Part shown: positions 28,741 through 38,465 of the stretch, piece after piece
Layout: each line of letters begins with the position of its first letter
How positions within the stretch are numbered: position 1 is the first letter of the stretch
From: Porphyromonas macacae DSM 20710 = JCM 13914
Lineage (GTDB): Bacteria; Bacteroidota; Bacteroidia; Bacteroidales; Porphyromonadaceae
Reading direction: 5' to 3'
NCBI RefSeq assembly: GCF_000379945.1
Contig: NZ_KB904124.1
Location: 372,001 to 436,000 of the forward strand
Length of the DNA: 64,000 bases
The notes under the pieces: generated by a model
Seen by the model: the letters and a program-made list of their open reading frames with translations, nothing else
The model's database searches: none
Told to the model about the DNA's origin: nothing
Translations under genes and position numbers: made by a program

Positions 28741-29343
28741 ATGAGCGAAGAAAGGGGGAAACTTAAGAACCTGTTTGCCGGTGATGGGTTGTCGGAATGC
28801 GGCTGTGATGAAGCCGGACGCGGCTGTTTGGCAGGACCCGTTTTTGCTGCTGCTGTCATACTGCCTTCGGATTTTTATCATCCTCTGTTGAATGATTCCA
28901 AGAAGCTCACGGAGAAACAGCGTTATATGCTTCGTCCGTATATACAGGAGCATGCTGTGGCATGGTCTGTGGCGAGTGCCACGGCTGCCGAAATAGATGA
29001 AGTGAATATTTTGCATGCCTCATTTCTGGCGATGCACCGGGCGGTGGACAATCTGTCCGTTATGCCCGAACGATTGCTGATCGATGGCAATCGTTTTGAT
29101 GCCCACCCGAAAATCCCTCATGTATGTTTGGTGCATGGCGATGCTCTTTATGCCCCGATAGCTGCGGCCAGTGTATTGGCCAAGACCTGTCGTGATGATT
29201 ACATGAAAAAACTTGCCGCAGATTACCCCGCTTATAATTGGGTTTCAAATAAAGGGTATCCCACGGAAGAACATCGTGCCGCTGTAGAGATTTTCGGATT
29301 GACTCCCCATCACCGAAAAACATTCTGTAAAAGTAAATTTTAG
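28741..29343 (+). CDS. rnhB: ribonuclease HII
   Basis: A 200-residue RNase H type 2 that cleaves RNA in RNA-DNA hybrids and removes single ribonucleotides from DNA. Motif I is [20 protein letters not shown] with D23 and E24; a third acidic residue is in LLIDGNRFD, and the C-terminal [13 protein letters not shown] and [10 protein letters not shown] match the family. It starts 4 nt after sufS, so it is co-transcribed and possibly translationally coupled. Confidence 0.95.
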   Translation: MSEERGKLKNLFAGDGLSECGCDEAGRGCLAGPVFAAAVILPSDFYHPLLNDSKKLTEKQRYMLRPYIQEHAVAWSVASATAAEIDEVNILHASFLAMHRAVDNLSVMPERLLIDGNRFDAHPKIPHVCLVHGDALYAPIAAASVLAKTCRDDYMKKLAADYPAYNWVSNKGYPTEEHRAAVEIFGLTPHHRKTFCKSKF

Positions 29344-29405
29344 TGCCGGTTTGAGGTTAAGGAATTTGTATTTCCATCAAATTCTTTTGATCTCTTATTT
29401 TTCTT

Positions 29406-29687
29406 TTATTTAACTGCTTTTTTGACCAGTTTCAGTATGGCGTTTGCCGTATTATTGCACTTTTGATAAAAATTCAACAGGGTTGTATTTTTGTCTGTCG
29501 ATTTGCTGATTTCTTTCTCCAGTTCTGCAATAAGGGCTTTATCCGCTCCCGATCTTTTGAGTTTCTTGATAATATCCGGGAAAAATGATTTTCCCATGGC
29601 TTTCGCTTTTTCTTCTGCTGTTTGAATATCAGCGAGAAGAGCGGCTTCTTCCGCCGCTTTCTCTAAATCTTCGATATTGATTTTCAT
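29406..29687 (-). CDS. small hypothetical helical protein
   Basis: A 93-residue protein made almost entirely of predicted charged helices (EDLEKAAEEAALLADIQTAE; AELEKEISKSTDKN) with no signal peptide or membrane segment. Family not recognised. It lies 4 nt after a lipoprotein gene on the same strand, so the two form a small operon; a cytoplasmic protein paired with a lipoprotein is unusual. Convergent with rnhB. Confidence 0.65.
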   Translation of the reverse strand: MKINIEDLEKAAEEAALLADIQTAEEKAKAMGKSFFPDIIKKLKRSGADKALIAELEKEISKSTDKNTTLLNFYQKCNNTANAILKLVKKAVK

Positions 29688-29691
29688 GATT

Positions 29692-30393
29692 CTATTCTTT
29701 TATTATGTTGATGATGTCTTTTACTTTTTCTTCAACAGCTTCTGCTTTGTCCAGTTCGCTTTGAATTTGATTTAACCGGTTGTCTATTTTTTTGAGAGAT
29801 TGCTGTACGATGGAATCGAGTTTTTGAGGAGAAATGACTTTGCCCAGATAGTCGTTGTATTGTTTTTGCAGTTCATTGTTCGATATGAGATTCTTCATCA
29901 AGATCGTATTCATTTTGATAGCCATATCGTATTCGTCGTTGAAAGATTTTAATGTCGCTTCTTTTTCTTCTAAAATCGGTTTAATCAATATGGCTTTCTG
30001 TGATTGATATTTTTTCATTCCGACTTTAGTTAAAGCAGTCAGTATCTTCATCCGGTTTTGTATGTTGTTCGTCTTTACCGCCTCATCCCAAACGGCAATA
30101 ACCGCAGGCGTTTCAAACCAGTTTTCTAAAAATTGCGGATACCAAATATTGTCAAGGAAATCGATAACATTGTTTTCTTTCTCTTTGTATATATTTTCGA
30201 TGATTTCGGCGTTTGCCCGTTTGAGTGCATATAACTGTTGTTCCAGTTGAATGGACATGTCGACGGACGCTTTCGGCACACTGGCGCAAGAGACCAGGAT
30301 AAACAGGGATAACCCGATAAAAATAATGTTGCTTTTTATTTTTTGATAGAGAAAAGGGTCTCTTGAGAATGTTTGTTTTTGTCTGATTTGCAT
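29692..30393 (-). CDS. hypothetical coiled-coil lipoprotein
   Basis: A 233-residue lipoprotein: a long basic N-region (about 20 residues), hydrophobic core IIFIGLSLFILV and lipobox SC (C36). The mature part is nearly all helical, with a C-terminal stretch (about 180-233) of heptad-like leucine/isoleucine spacing, suggesting a coiled coil. Trp and Tyr cluster around FLDNIWYPQFLENWFETPA. No known family recognised. First gene of a two-gene minus-strand operon with the small helical protein. Some codons and the A/T-richness differ from nearby housekeeping genes. Confidence 0.7.
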   Translation of the reverse strand: MQIRQKQTFSRDPFLYQKIKSNIIFIGLSLFILVSCASVPKASVDMSIQLEQQLYALKRANAEIIENIYKEKENNVIDFLDNIWYPQFLENWFETPAVIAVWDEAVKTNNIQNRMKILTALTKVGMKKYQSQKAILIKPILEEKEATLKSFNDEYDMAIKMNTILMKNLISNNELQKQYNDYLGKVISPQKLDSIVQQSLKKIDNRLNQIQSELDKAEAVEEKVKDIINIIKE

Positions 30394-30606
30394 GATTTTA
30401 TCCTTTTGTTTATTAATAAAGGTAATCTAAAAAGTGTATTATTAAAAATGGCGTGCTTTTATTTCTGTATTATGGATTTTTTGTGCTTTTGTTATGCCTG
30501 AAAAAGAAGGACTGTTGTTCGCGGGGCTTTTTACGTTGTTGCGAGAGTCGGAGAAGGTTTTTGGGTCGATGACAGTCGGAAAGGCCTTAGAATCAAACAA
30601 TTTGGT

Positions 30607-30614
30607 TACATTTG
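30607..30614 (+). promoter_or_regulatory. promoter -7 box of the zapB-like/zapA genes
   Basis: TACATTTG, 18 nt upstream of the ATG at 30633. The preceding 200 bp, between divergent genes, hold no other recognised element. Confidence 0.5.
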
Positions 30615-30632
30615 TATAAAGTAAGGTATTAT

Positions 30633-30929
30633 ATGACGGATCAGGAACGATTAAACCTGATAAGACTGGAGGAAAATATCCAAAAGTTGATCGGTTTAGC
30701 AAGTACTTTGAGGAAAGACAATGACTTGCTTCGACAGCGTTTAGCCGACTGTGAGGAACAGCTCCGCATCAGTATGAAACAGAGAACTGCTGCTGAGACG
30801 AGAAATGAAATGCTGCTTGTTGCAGGAGCTTTAGCCGGCGATGAAAACGGCGTCAAGTATGCAAAAAGTCGTATAGACGAGCTTATAAAAGAAGTAGATA
30901 GGTGTATATCACTGATTAAAACAGAATAA
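30633..30929 (+). CDS. small coiled-coil protein upstream of zapA (ZapB-like)
   Basis: A 98-residue protein starting MTDQERLNLIRLEENIQKLI; residues 1-55 form a continuous coiled coil (leucine/isoleucine heptads) and the rest is helical, ending in LIKEVDRCISLIKTE. Size and predicted structure resemble ZapB, and it lies 19 nt upstream of zapA, the FtsZ-ring partner. By position it is probably a division-ring accessory protein; homology to ZapB cannot be shown by eye. The start at 30633 follows the -7 box; an upstream TTG is inside the promoter. Confidence 0.65.
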   Translation: MTDQERLNLIRLEENIQKLIGLASTLRKDNDLLRQRLADCEEQLRISMKQRTAAETRNEMLLVAGALAGDENGVKYAKSRIDELIKEVDRCISLIKTE

Positions 30930-30948
30930 ATATCCGTTGGATCAATCG

Positions 30949-31257
30949 ATGTTGACAGACAGGCAGCGTATTAATTTGATTATCGACGCTAATCATTTAA
31001 CGCTTTATGTGCCGAGAGAGGAAGAGCAAACCTTTCGGCAGGCCGGTACGTATGTCAATGAACGAATTCAGGGATACAAAACCAAATACCCAAATAGTAA
31101 GTTGTTGCCTGCCGGTTGTTACTTGTTGATGTCTGCGGTAGATGCTGCTTATTATTATTTGAAGAGTGCAAAAAAGGCCGACAGCCAACCGGTGCATGAT
31201 AAGATTACAGTATTAAACAGGACAATCGAAGATTTTCTGTTGTCTAATCGATATTGA
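30949..31257 (+). CDS. zapA: cell division protein ZapA
   Basis: A 102-residue ZapA-family protein that cross-links FtsZ filaments at midcell. The N-terminal globular part carries INLIIDANHLTLYVPREEEQ and FRQAGTYVNERIQGYK, the usual ZapA pattern, and the C-terminus is a helix. The ATG at 30949 is chosen over a TTG four codons upstream. It follows the ZapB-like gene after 19 nt. ftsZ itself is in this window at 54.3-55.7 kb. Confidence 0.88.
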   Translation: MLTDRQRINLIIDANHLTLYVPREEEQTFRQAGTYVNERIQGYKTKYPNSKLLPAGCYLLMSAVDAAYYYLKSAKKADSQPVHDKITVLNRTIEDFLLSNRY

Positions 31258-31441
31258 GTTGCCGAGTCGATAATCTGTTGTTTTTGATTCTTCTGCAAAA
31301 GTAGTCTTTGGTTATTCTTGTCTTCTATTCTTTTTCAAGTTCCTTTTATTTGTCGTGTATATATTTTATTGGGGAGAAACCTGTTGGTTTAGCCCTTATG
31401 TTATTAGGTGTGAATTTTAATAGTTAAAAACAAAAAAATAT

Positions 31442-32983
31442 ATGAACCTATTTTTTACCATAGTACTCCTGGCTGTGGCGTTTGCCGTCGGCATGGGGTT
31501 GATGTGGTTCTTAGATAACCGCTTGCTAATTCAGAAGCGTAAGGCGATTTTAGATGATGCCAGACGGGAATCGGAAGTGCTGAAGCAAAAGAAGTTGCTG
31601 GAGGTTAAAGAAAAATTTATACAGCTTAAAGGTGAACTGGAGCAACAGGTGGCTCAGCGCAGCGCCAAACTCAAACAGATGGAGGCTAAACTCAAGAATA
31701 GAGAGTTTAATTTGAAGCAACGTCAGGATGAAATTGCAAAAAGAACGTTGGAGATTGATGCCATTAAGGAGAATCTGACGGCCCAATTAAGTGTTATCGA
31801 TAAGAAAAAGGAAGAGCTGGAAGAACTCAAAATCAAACAGATTACTCATTTGGAGAATCTCTCCGGCTTGTCTGCCGATGAAGCTAAAGAGCGTCTTGTG
31901 GACGGACTTCGTGCCGAGGCGAAAGATCAGGCTCAGGCCTATGTGAACGAAATTATGGAGGAGGCCAAGATGACAGCCAATAAGGAGGCTAAGCGTATCG
32001 TAATCCAATCGATTCAGCGTGTTGCCACCGAAACGGCTATCGAAAACTCTGTTACGGTATTCCATATAGAGAGCGATGAGATAAAAGGACGTATCATTGG
32101 CCGTGAAGGACGTAATATTCGCGCCTTGGAAGCTGCTACCGGTGTGGAAATTATTGTGGATGATACGCCGGAGGCAATCGTATTAAGCGGTTTTGACCCG
32201 GTGAGACGTGAAATAGCCCGCTTGGCTTTGCATCAACTGGTGCAGGATGGGCGTATTCACCCTGCCCGTATCGAAGAAGTCGTGGCTAAAGTGCGTAAAC
32301 AGGTCGAAGAGGAAGTGGTGGAAACCGGAAAACGTACAGTTATCGATTTGGGTATTCATGGTATGCACCCCGAACTTATTCGGATGATCGGAAAGATGAA
32401 ATACCGTTCTTCCTATGGGCAAAATCTTCTTCAACACTCGCGTGAAACGGCAAATCTTTGCGCAATAATGGCTTCCGAATTGGGGCTTAATCCGAAGAAA
32501 GCCAAACGTGCCGGCTTGTTGCACGATATCGGCAAAGTGCCCGATGATGAACCGGAATTGCCGCACGCTTTGCTTGGTATGCGTTTATGTGAAAAATTCA
32601 AGGAGAAACCCGATATCTGCAATGCCGTAGGAGCTCACCATGATGAGGTGGAGATGACTTCTCTGATTGCTCCTATTGTGCAGGTTTGCGATGCTATCAG
32701 CGGAGCCCGCCCCGGAGCGCGCCGGGAGATCGTAGAGGCTTATATCAAGCGTCTTAACGATTTGGAACAACTGGCTCTTTCTTATCCCGGCGTGATTAAA
32801 ACTTATGCTATTCAGGCCGGACGCGAATTACGTGTGATTGTGGGAGCTGAACATTCGGATGATGCTTCCATTTCTACACTCAGTACGGAAATTGCAAAAC
32901 GCATTCAGGATGAAATGACCTATCCGGGTCAGGTTAAGATCACGGTGATTCGTGAAACTCGTTCTGTGGCCTATGCCAAGTAA
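31442..32983 (+). CDS. rny: ribonuclease Y
   Basis: A 513-residue membrane-anchored endoribonuclease that starts mRNA decay. Order: one N-terminal membrane helix (about 1-22), a long coiled coil (about 25-190), a KH domain with [19 protein letters not shown] (about 215-235), and an HD phosphohydrolase domain with [17 protein letters not shown] and the metal pair H361/D362 in HDIGKVPDD, then GAHHDEVE. The length is standard. Preceded by a 184-bp gap after zapA in which no gene or clear small RNA was recognised, so it may have its own promoter there. Confidence 0.96.
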   Translation: MNLFFTIVLLAVAFAVGMGLMWFLDNRLLIQKRKAILDDARRESEVLKQKKLLEVKEKFIQLKGELEQQVAQRSAKLKQMEAKLKNREFNLKQRQDEIAKRTLEIDAIKENLTAQLSVIDKKKEELEELKIKQITHLENLSGLSADEAKERLVDGLRAEAKDQAQAYVNEIMEEAKMTANKEAKRIVIQSIQRVATETAIENSVTVFHIESDEIKGRIIGREGRNIRALEAATGVEIIVDDTPEAIVLSGFDPVRREIARLALHQLVQDGRIHPARIEEVVAKVRKQVEEEVVETGKRTVIDLGIHGMHPELIRMIGKMKYRSSYGQNLLQHSRETANLCAIMASELGLNPKKAKRAGLLHDIGKVPDDEPELPHALLGMRLCEKFKEKPDICNAVGAHHDEVEMTSLIAPIVQVCDAISGARPGARREIVEAYIKRLNDLEQLALSYPGVIKTYAIQAGRELRVIVGAEHSDDASISTLSTEIAKRIQDEMTYPGQVKITVIRETRSVAYAK

Positions 32984-33004
32984 GAAAAGGAGTGTGCGAG
33001 AAAT

Positions 33005-33047
33005 AAACAGCCCGAATAGACCTGCAAATCTATTCGGGCTGTTTTCT
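33005..33047. terminator. terminator between rny and the S4-domain gene
   Basis: AACAGCCCGAATAG / CTATTCGGGCTGTT stem with a 10-nt loop and T-rich tail; the convergent S4-domain gene ends 46 nt further. Confidence 0.85.
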
Positions 33048-33092
33048 TACGTCATACTGCCGGGCGGAAAGGGTTTCCCGTACCGGTTGCCC

Positions 33093-33512
33093 TTAATCCC
33101 AATCTTCATCCCAGTCGAAGAAGTCCATGCCGGAAGGTATCTCTTCGCTGAACTGTTCCAATTCCCGACGATCCTTTTTGGTTGGTCTGCCTAATCCTTT
33201 TGCCCGGTCGATGAAACCGGAAATCTTTTGCATCTCCAATATTTCATATTGATCGGATGGGGTAATGTTTTCCATATGTTCGGGCACCAGCTTGGCCCCC
33301 ATTCTGTTTTGTGCCAGTTTGAGCACTCTGAATTGATAGGTTATAGGAGGTTTCCGAACGGAAATAATATCTCCGACTTTGATGGTTCTGGAAGGTTTGG
33401 CCGGTTGGTTGTTTATTTCAATTCTGTTTTTTTTGCAGGCATCAGTGGCAATAGAGCGGGTTTTGAATATTCTCACCGCCCACATCCATTTATCTATTCT
33501 TACTTCTTCCAT
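33093..33512 (-). CDS. S4-domain RNA-binding protein (Hsp15-like)
   Basis: A 139-residue protein with an S4 domain at its N-terminus: VRIDKWMWAVRIFKTRSIAT, then CKKNRIEINNQPAKPSRTIK and VGDIISVRK. This is the layout of Hsp15, which binds stalled 50S subunits carrying nascent chains. A basic stretch GRPTKKDRRELEQF and an acidic tail end the protein. The start MEEVRIDKW is chosen because the upstream extension has no counterpart in the family. Monocistronic. Confidence 0.88.
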   Translation of the reverse strand: MEEVRIDKWMWAVRIFKTRSIATDACKKNRIEINNQPAKPSRTIKVGDIISVRKPPITYQFRVLKLAQNRMGAKLVPEHMENITPSDQYEILEMQKISGFIDRAKGLGRPTKKDRRELEQFSEEIPSGMDFFDWDEDWD

Positions 33513-33674
33513 GTTTGTATGCTCAATATAATCTATTCTATGAGAGGATAGAATGTAGTACGAAGGTACTGCATTCATTTGAAAAGACTTGTTTTAAAGT
33601 TTTTTACTAATAAGTGTGATTTAATTAGAAACTTTAGCGTGCTGTTCGGTTGGCAAGATTGAATGGGGTAATTT

Positions 33675-33705
33675 ATTGTTGATTGAATTAACTTCATTAA
33701 ATTTG
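33675..33705 (+). promoter_or_regulatory. promoter of gapA
   Basis: ATTG (33675-33678), 19-nt spacer, TAAATTTG (33698-33705). A near-consensus promoter; the leader would be about 100 nt. Confidence 0.75.
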
Positions 33706-33789
33706 TGAGTAACGATTTCGATGATGCTAAAACGTCTCAAGTTTATGGCATCGTGTCTCGTTTTTATGAAAAGCCATAACATGGTATAA

Positions 33790-34815
<1,026 letters not shown>

Positions 34816-34857
34816 TTCTTTTTATTATTAGTTAATAGATTGAGACCATAACCTAAG

Positions 34858-34890
34858 GGCGGGCTTGCAAAAGTCCGCCTTTTTATTTTT
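34858..34890 (+). terminator. intrinsic terminator of gapA
   Basis: GGCGGGCTT / AAGTCCGCC stem (one G-T pair) with a GCAA tetraloop and a T5ATTTTT tail. Confidence 0.9.
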
Positions 34891-34937
34891 ATAAATAAAT
34901 CTTTTTGTATTTTCGGTCTTGATTTGTGAATAGCCTG

Positions 34938-34968
34938 TTTATCTTCTTAAGATAAATTCTTAAATTTG
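34938..34968 (+). promoter_or_regulatory. promoter with ~240-nt leader upstream of the pseudouridine synthase gene
   Basis: TTTA (34938-34941), 19-nt spacer, TAAATTTG (34961-34968). A start near 34975 would give a leader of about 240 nt before the ATG at 35216. The 400-bp gap holds nothing else besides the gapA terminator; the last part of the leader contains a GACCGAGAGGCCGC stretch that may fold. Confidence 0.6.
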
Positions 34969-35215
34969 CAACCGGATAGTTATTGTAATTCCCAAGTATT
35001 TTTGATATTTTGTGGGCGCTTAGGGCTATGATACATGTAACTCGTGCCATAAAATGATTTAGGTTTTCCTTGGATTTATCGATTAGGATATAGAACCTTT
35101 GTTTATTTACTTACCAACTTACCAAAAAACCAGGACAGAATTAAAAATTGAAAGAGAAAAAAGTTGGCGACCGAGAGGCCGCAATTAGTTTAACAATGTG
35201 ATCGCAAAGAAAAAT

Positions 35216-37009
35216 ATGACAAACGAAGAAAATTTTTTGAATAATCTTAGCCAAAACGAAGGCAGAGAAACAACCCCCGAAACAGACCAATCAGTTAAAT
35301 CCGGTCGCAAGTTGATGCCGGTGGCCGGTGCAAGTGGAAATGAAGTGGAAATGAATGAGAATAATGCTCAGCCGGGGCATAAACGCAGACGCATCAGAGT
35401 GGCTGCGGAGCCGGCTTTCGGAACCGGCGGGCGTTTTTATTCCCGTAAAGAATCGCCTTTTGGAAATAATCCCCATCAAAACAATCCACGTCCCAGAAGA
35501 GAGTTTACCCATGATGGAGTGGAAAGACCGCAGGGTGCCTATTCTAAAAACTTCGGTCCCGACAATTATTTTGACGACCGATATGATCGGGAAGACCGTC
35601 CGTTCAGATCGAATACGACCGAAGGTTATGAGCAGCGCAAAGAGCGCTATGAGAATGCCGTAAGAGAGCAATATCGCCAACAAAGTAATTATGGCTACGA
35701 TTCATCCGAAGGAGATGTCGCTTCTGACGCATACGGTGCTCCCATGGCTGAAAGAAGAGAGTACGGCCATGACAATTATGCAGGAGGCAGACCCGATTAT
35801 AATAATAGAAATAACTACAGATCTCAACACGGTTATAACCAACAACGCGGCTATGGTCAGCAGCGTGGTGGGTATGACAACCCTCGCGGTGGAGGATACG
35901 GTCCCCAGCGTAGCGGTTATGATAACCAGCAACGCGGCTATGGTCCTCAGCGTGGCGGGTATGACAACCCTCGCGGTGGAGGATACAGTCCTCAGCGTGG
36001 CGGTTATGATAACCAGCAACGCGGTTATAGCCCTCAACGCGGCGGTTATGGCATGCAGCGTCCTTATGAACCGAGACGCAATGATGGAATGCGTAACCCC
36101 GAAGGCGGACAGCGAGATTATGGAAACAGAGGAGGTATGCAGCGCGGCGGTGGATATAACAGACCTTATGGCCAGCATGCTCCTCAGCAAAACAAACGTT
36201 TCAACAGACCGGGCAGCGGCTTCAAAAAGAATCCCAGACCTCGCCAGCCTATACAGCCTGTAAAATATCAGGAAGTGGTTACGGATCCCAGTGAAGAAAT
36301 ACGTTTGAATAAATTTCTTGCAAATGCCGGGGTTTGTTCACGTCGAGAAGCCGATGAACTTATTCAAAAAGGACTTGTAACGGTTAACGGTGAGGTGGTA
36401 ACTGAGTTGGGCTCACGTGTTACCCGTCAGGATGAAGTGATTTATAATGGAAATCCTGTTAAGATAGAAAGCAAAGTATACGTTCTGCTTAATAAACCCA
36501 GAAACTGTGTAACCACTTCGGATGATCCCGAATGCCGTACCACGGTAATGGATATTGTACGCAATGCCTGTCCTGAGCGTATCTATCCCGTAGGGCGTTT
36601 AGACCGCAATACCACCGGTGTTTTGCTGGTGACCAATGATGGCGATCTGGCTGCCAAACTCACTCATCCGTCTTTCATGAAGAAGAAGATCTATCACGTT
36701 TGGCTGGATAAAGGTATTCCCGTAGAGGATATGCAACGGATAGCCGAAGGCATTGAGCTGGAAGACGGAGAAATCCACGCCGATGCCATCAGCTATGTGA
36801 AGGATGACGACGATAAGCAGGTCGGCATCGAGATTCACTCCGGGCGTAATCGTATTGTGCGCCGTATCTTCGAACATTTGGGGTATCATGTGATCAAGCT
36901 GGATCGTGTTTACTTTGCCGGATTGACCAAGAAAAATCTGCCGCGCGGTAAATGGCGTTATCTCAATGAACAGGAGGTTAATAACCTCCGAATGGGTGCA
37001 TTTGATTAA
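35216..37009 (+). CDS. large-subunit-type pseudouridine synthase with long RGG/YG-rich N-terminus
   Basis: A 597-residue protein. Residues 1-355 are low-complexity, rich in Arg, Gly, Tyr, Asn and Gln; positions about 205-285 repeat the pattern RGGYDNPRGGGY/QQRGYGPQ. The C-terminal 240 residues are a normal RluB/RsuA-family enzyme: S4 domain from about 361 (IRLNKFLANAGVCSRREADE), catalytic Asp463 in GRLDRNTTGVLLVTNDGD, and EIHSGRNRIVRRIFEHLG. It should isomerise a uridine in rRNA; which one is not readable. The start at ATG 35216 is chosen over an upstream GTG. The tail makes the protein more than twice the family's usual length. Confidence 0.92.
   Translation: MTNEENFLNNLSQNEGRETTPETDQSVKSGRKLMPVAGASGNEVEMNENNAQPGHKRRRIRVAAEPAFGTGGRFYSRKESPFGNNPHQNNPRPRREFTHDGVERPQGAYSKNFGPDNYFDDRYDREDRPFRSNTTEGYEQRKERYENAVREQYRQQSNYGYDSSEGDVASDAYGAPMAERREYGHDNYAGGRPDYNNRNNYRSQHGYNQQRGYGQQRGGYDNPRGGGYGPQRSGYDNQQRGYGPQRGGYDNPRGGGYSPQRGGYDNQQRGYSPQRGGYGMQRPYEPRRNDGMRNPEGGQRDYGNRGGMQRGGGYNRPYGQHAPQQNKRFNRPGSGFKKNPRPRQPIQPVKYQEVVTDPSEEIRLNKFLANAGVCSRREADELIQKGLVTVNGEVVTELGSRVTRQDEVIYNGNPVKIESKVYVLLNKPRNCVTTSDDPECRTTVMDIVRNACPERIYPVGRLDRNTTGVLLVTNDGDLAAKLTHPSFMKKKIYHVWLDKGIPVEDMQRIAEGIELEDGEIHADAISYVKDDDDKQVGIEIHSGRNRIVRRIFEHLGYHVIKLDRVYFAGLTKKNLPRGKWRYLNEQEVNNLRMGAFD
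35840..36049 (+). repeat. 87-bp in-frame tandem repeat in the pseudouridine synthase gene
   Basis: Two full 87-bp units (35840-35926, 35927-36013) and a partial third (to 36049), each encoding 29 residues of the form QQRGY..QRGGYDNPRGGGY. The units differ by only a few silent or conservative changes, so copy number is probably variable between strains. Confidence 0.85.
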
Positions 37010-37036
37010 TATCTATCTGATGAAATAACATACGAG

Positions 37037-38434
37037 ATGAAAAGGACTAAAATCATTGATCTCCTCAAGGGAGAGCTGCTTGGAGAAAAGGTTAACATAA
37101 AAGGATGGGTTCGCACCCGTCGCGGTAATAAAGCCGTAACGTTCATTGCTTTGAATGACGGTTCTACCATACATAACGTGCAGGTAGTGGCAGATCCTGA
37201 TTTGTTGCCGAGTGAAGAAATGACCAGAATCACTACCGGGGCATGTCTGAATGTTATCGGTAAACTGGTGGAATCGCAAGGTTCGGGGCAGAGTGTGGAG
37301 GTAAAGGCCGAGAGCATCGAAATTTATGGAACGGCAGATCCGCAAACTTATCCGTTGCAGAAGAAAGGACACAGTCTGGAGTTTCTGCGTGAGATTGCTC
37401 ACCTTCGTCCCAGAACCAATACATTCGGTGCCATCTTCCGTATCAGACACAATATGGCCATTGCCATCCATACCTATTTCCACGAGCATGGATTTGTCTA
37501 CTTCAACTCTCCTCTTATTACCGGCAGCGATTGTGAGGGTGCCGGACAAATGTTTCAGGTGACTACTTTGGACTTGAATAAGGTGCCCAAAGATAAGGAC
37601 GGCAATGTCGATTATTCCGAAGATTTCTTCGGTAAACATACGGCCCTCACCGTCTCCGGCCAGCTCGAGGGCGAAATGGCGGCGATGGCCCTGGGCGCTA
37701 TTTATACTTTCGGTCCTACTTTTAGAGCCGAAAACTCCAATACTCCCCGTCACCTCGCGGAGTTCTGGATGATCGAGCCGGAAGTCGCATTCCTTGAGAT
37801 TGAAGAGAATATGGACTTGGCCGAAGACTTCATCAAGTTTTGCGTTCAATGGGCATTGGATCACTGTATGGATGATATCAGTTTTCTGAGCGAGCATTTT
37901 GATAAGGAGCTGATAGACCGTTTGCGTTTTGTCCTCGATAAGCCGTTTAAGCGTCTGACCTATACGGAAGGTATTCAGGTATTGGAGGACGCCATTAAGC
38001 AGGGACGCAAATTCGAATTTCCGGTTTATTGGGGTGCCGATTTGGCCAGCGAGCACGAACGTTATCTTGTGGAAGAATATTTCAAACGACCCGTTATCAT
38101 GACCGACTATCCGAAAGAGATCAAGAGCTTCTATATGAAGATCAATGACGACGACAAGACTGTTCGCGGTATGGATGTTCTGTTCCCGAAAATCGGAGAA
38201 ATCATCGGTGGCTCCGAGCGTGAATGGAATTATGATAAACTTGTTAAGCGTGCCAGTGAGATGGGAGTACCCGAGAAGGATATTTGGTGGTATCTGGATT
38301 CGCGTCGTTACGGTACTGCTCCACACTCCGGCTTCGGTTTGGGCTTCGAGCGTCTGTTGCTTTTCGTTACCGGTATGAGCAATATCCGTGATGTGATTCC
38401 TTTCCCGCGTACGCCGAACAATGCCGAATTCTAA
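37037..38434 (+). CDS. asnS: asparaginyl-tRNA synthetase
   Basis: A 465-residue class IIb synthetase that charges tRNA-Asn. An OB-fold anticodon domain (about 15-105, [20 protein letters not shown]) precedes the catalytic core with motif 2-like [21 protein letters not shown] and motif 3 [27 protein letters not shown]. It starts 28 nt after the pseudouridine synthase stop and serB begins 32 nt after its end, so all may be one transcript. Confidence 0.97.
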   Translation: MKRTKIIDLLKGELLGEKVNIKGWVRTRRGNKAVTFIALNDGSTIHNVQVVADPDLLPSEEMTRITTGACLNVIGKLVESQGSGQSVEVKAESIEIYGTADPQTYPLQKKGHSLEFLREIAHLRPRTNTFGAIFRIRHNMAIAIHTYFHEHGFVYFNSPLITGSDCEGAGQMFQVTTLDLNKVPKDKDGNVDYSEDFFGKHTALTVSGQLEGEMAAMALGAIYTFGPTFRAENSNTPRHLAEFWMIEPEVAFLEIEENMDLAEDFIKFCVQWALDHCMDDISFLSEHFDKELIDRLRFVLDKPFKRLTYTEGIQVLEDAIKQGRKFEFPVYWGADLASEHERYLVEEYFKRPVIMTDYPKEIKSFYMKINDDDKTVRGMDVLFPKIGEIIGGSEREWNYDKLVKRASEMGVPEKDIWWYLDSRRYGTAPHSGFGLGFERLLLFVTGMSNIRDVIPFPRTPNNAEF

Positions 38435-38465
38435 AAAGAAAACATTAATAACAATCTTATCATAT

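Noticed and set aside
31258..31441. Possible 6S or other small RNA between zapA and rny
   Set aside because: 6S RNA is next to zapA in enterobacteria, but no long bulged hairpin could be recognised here; T-rich tracts only.
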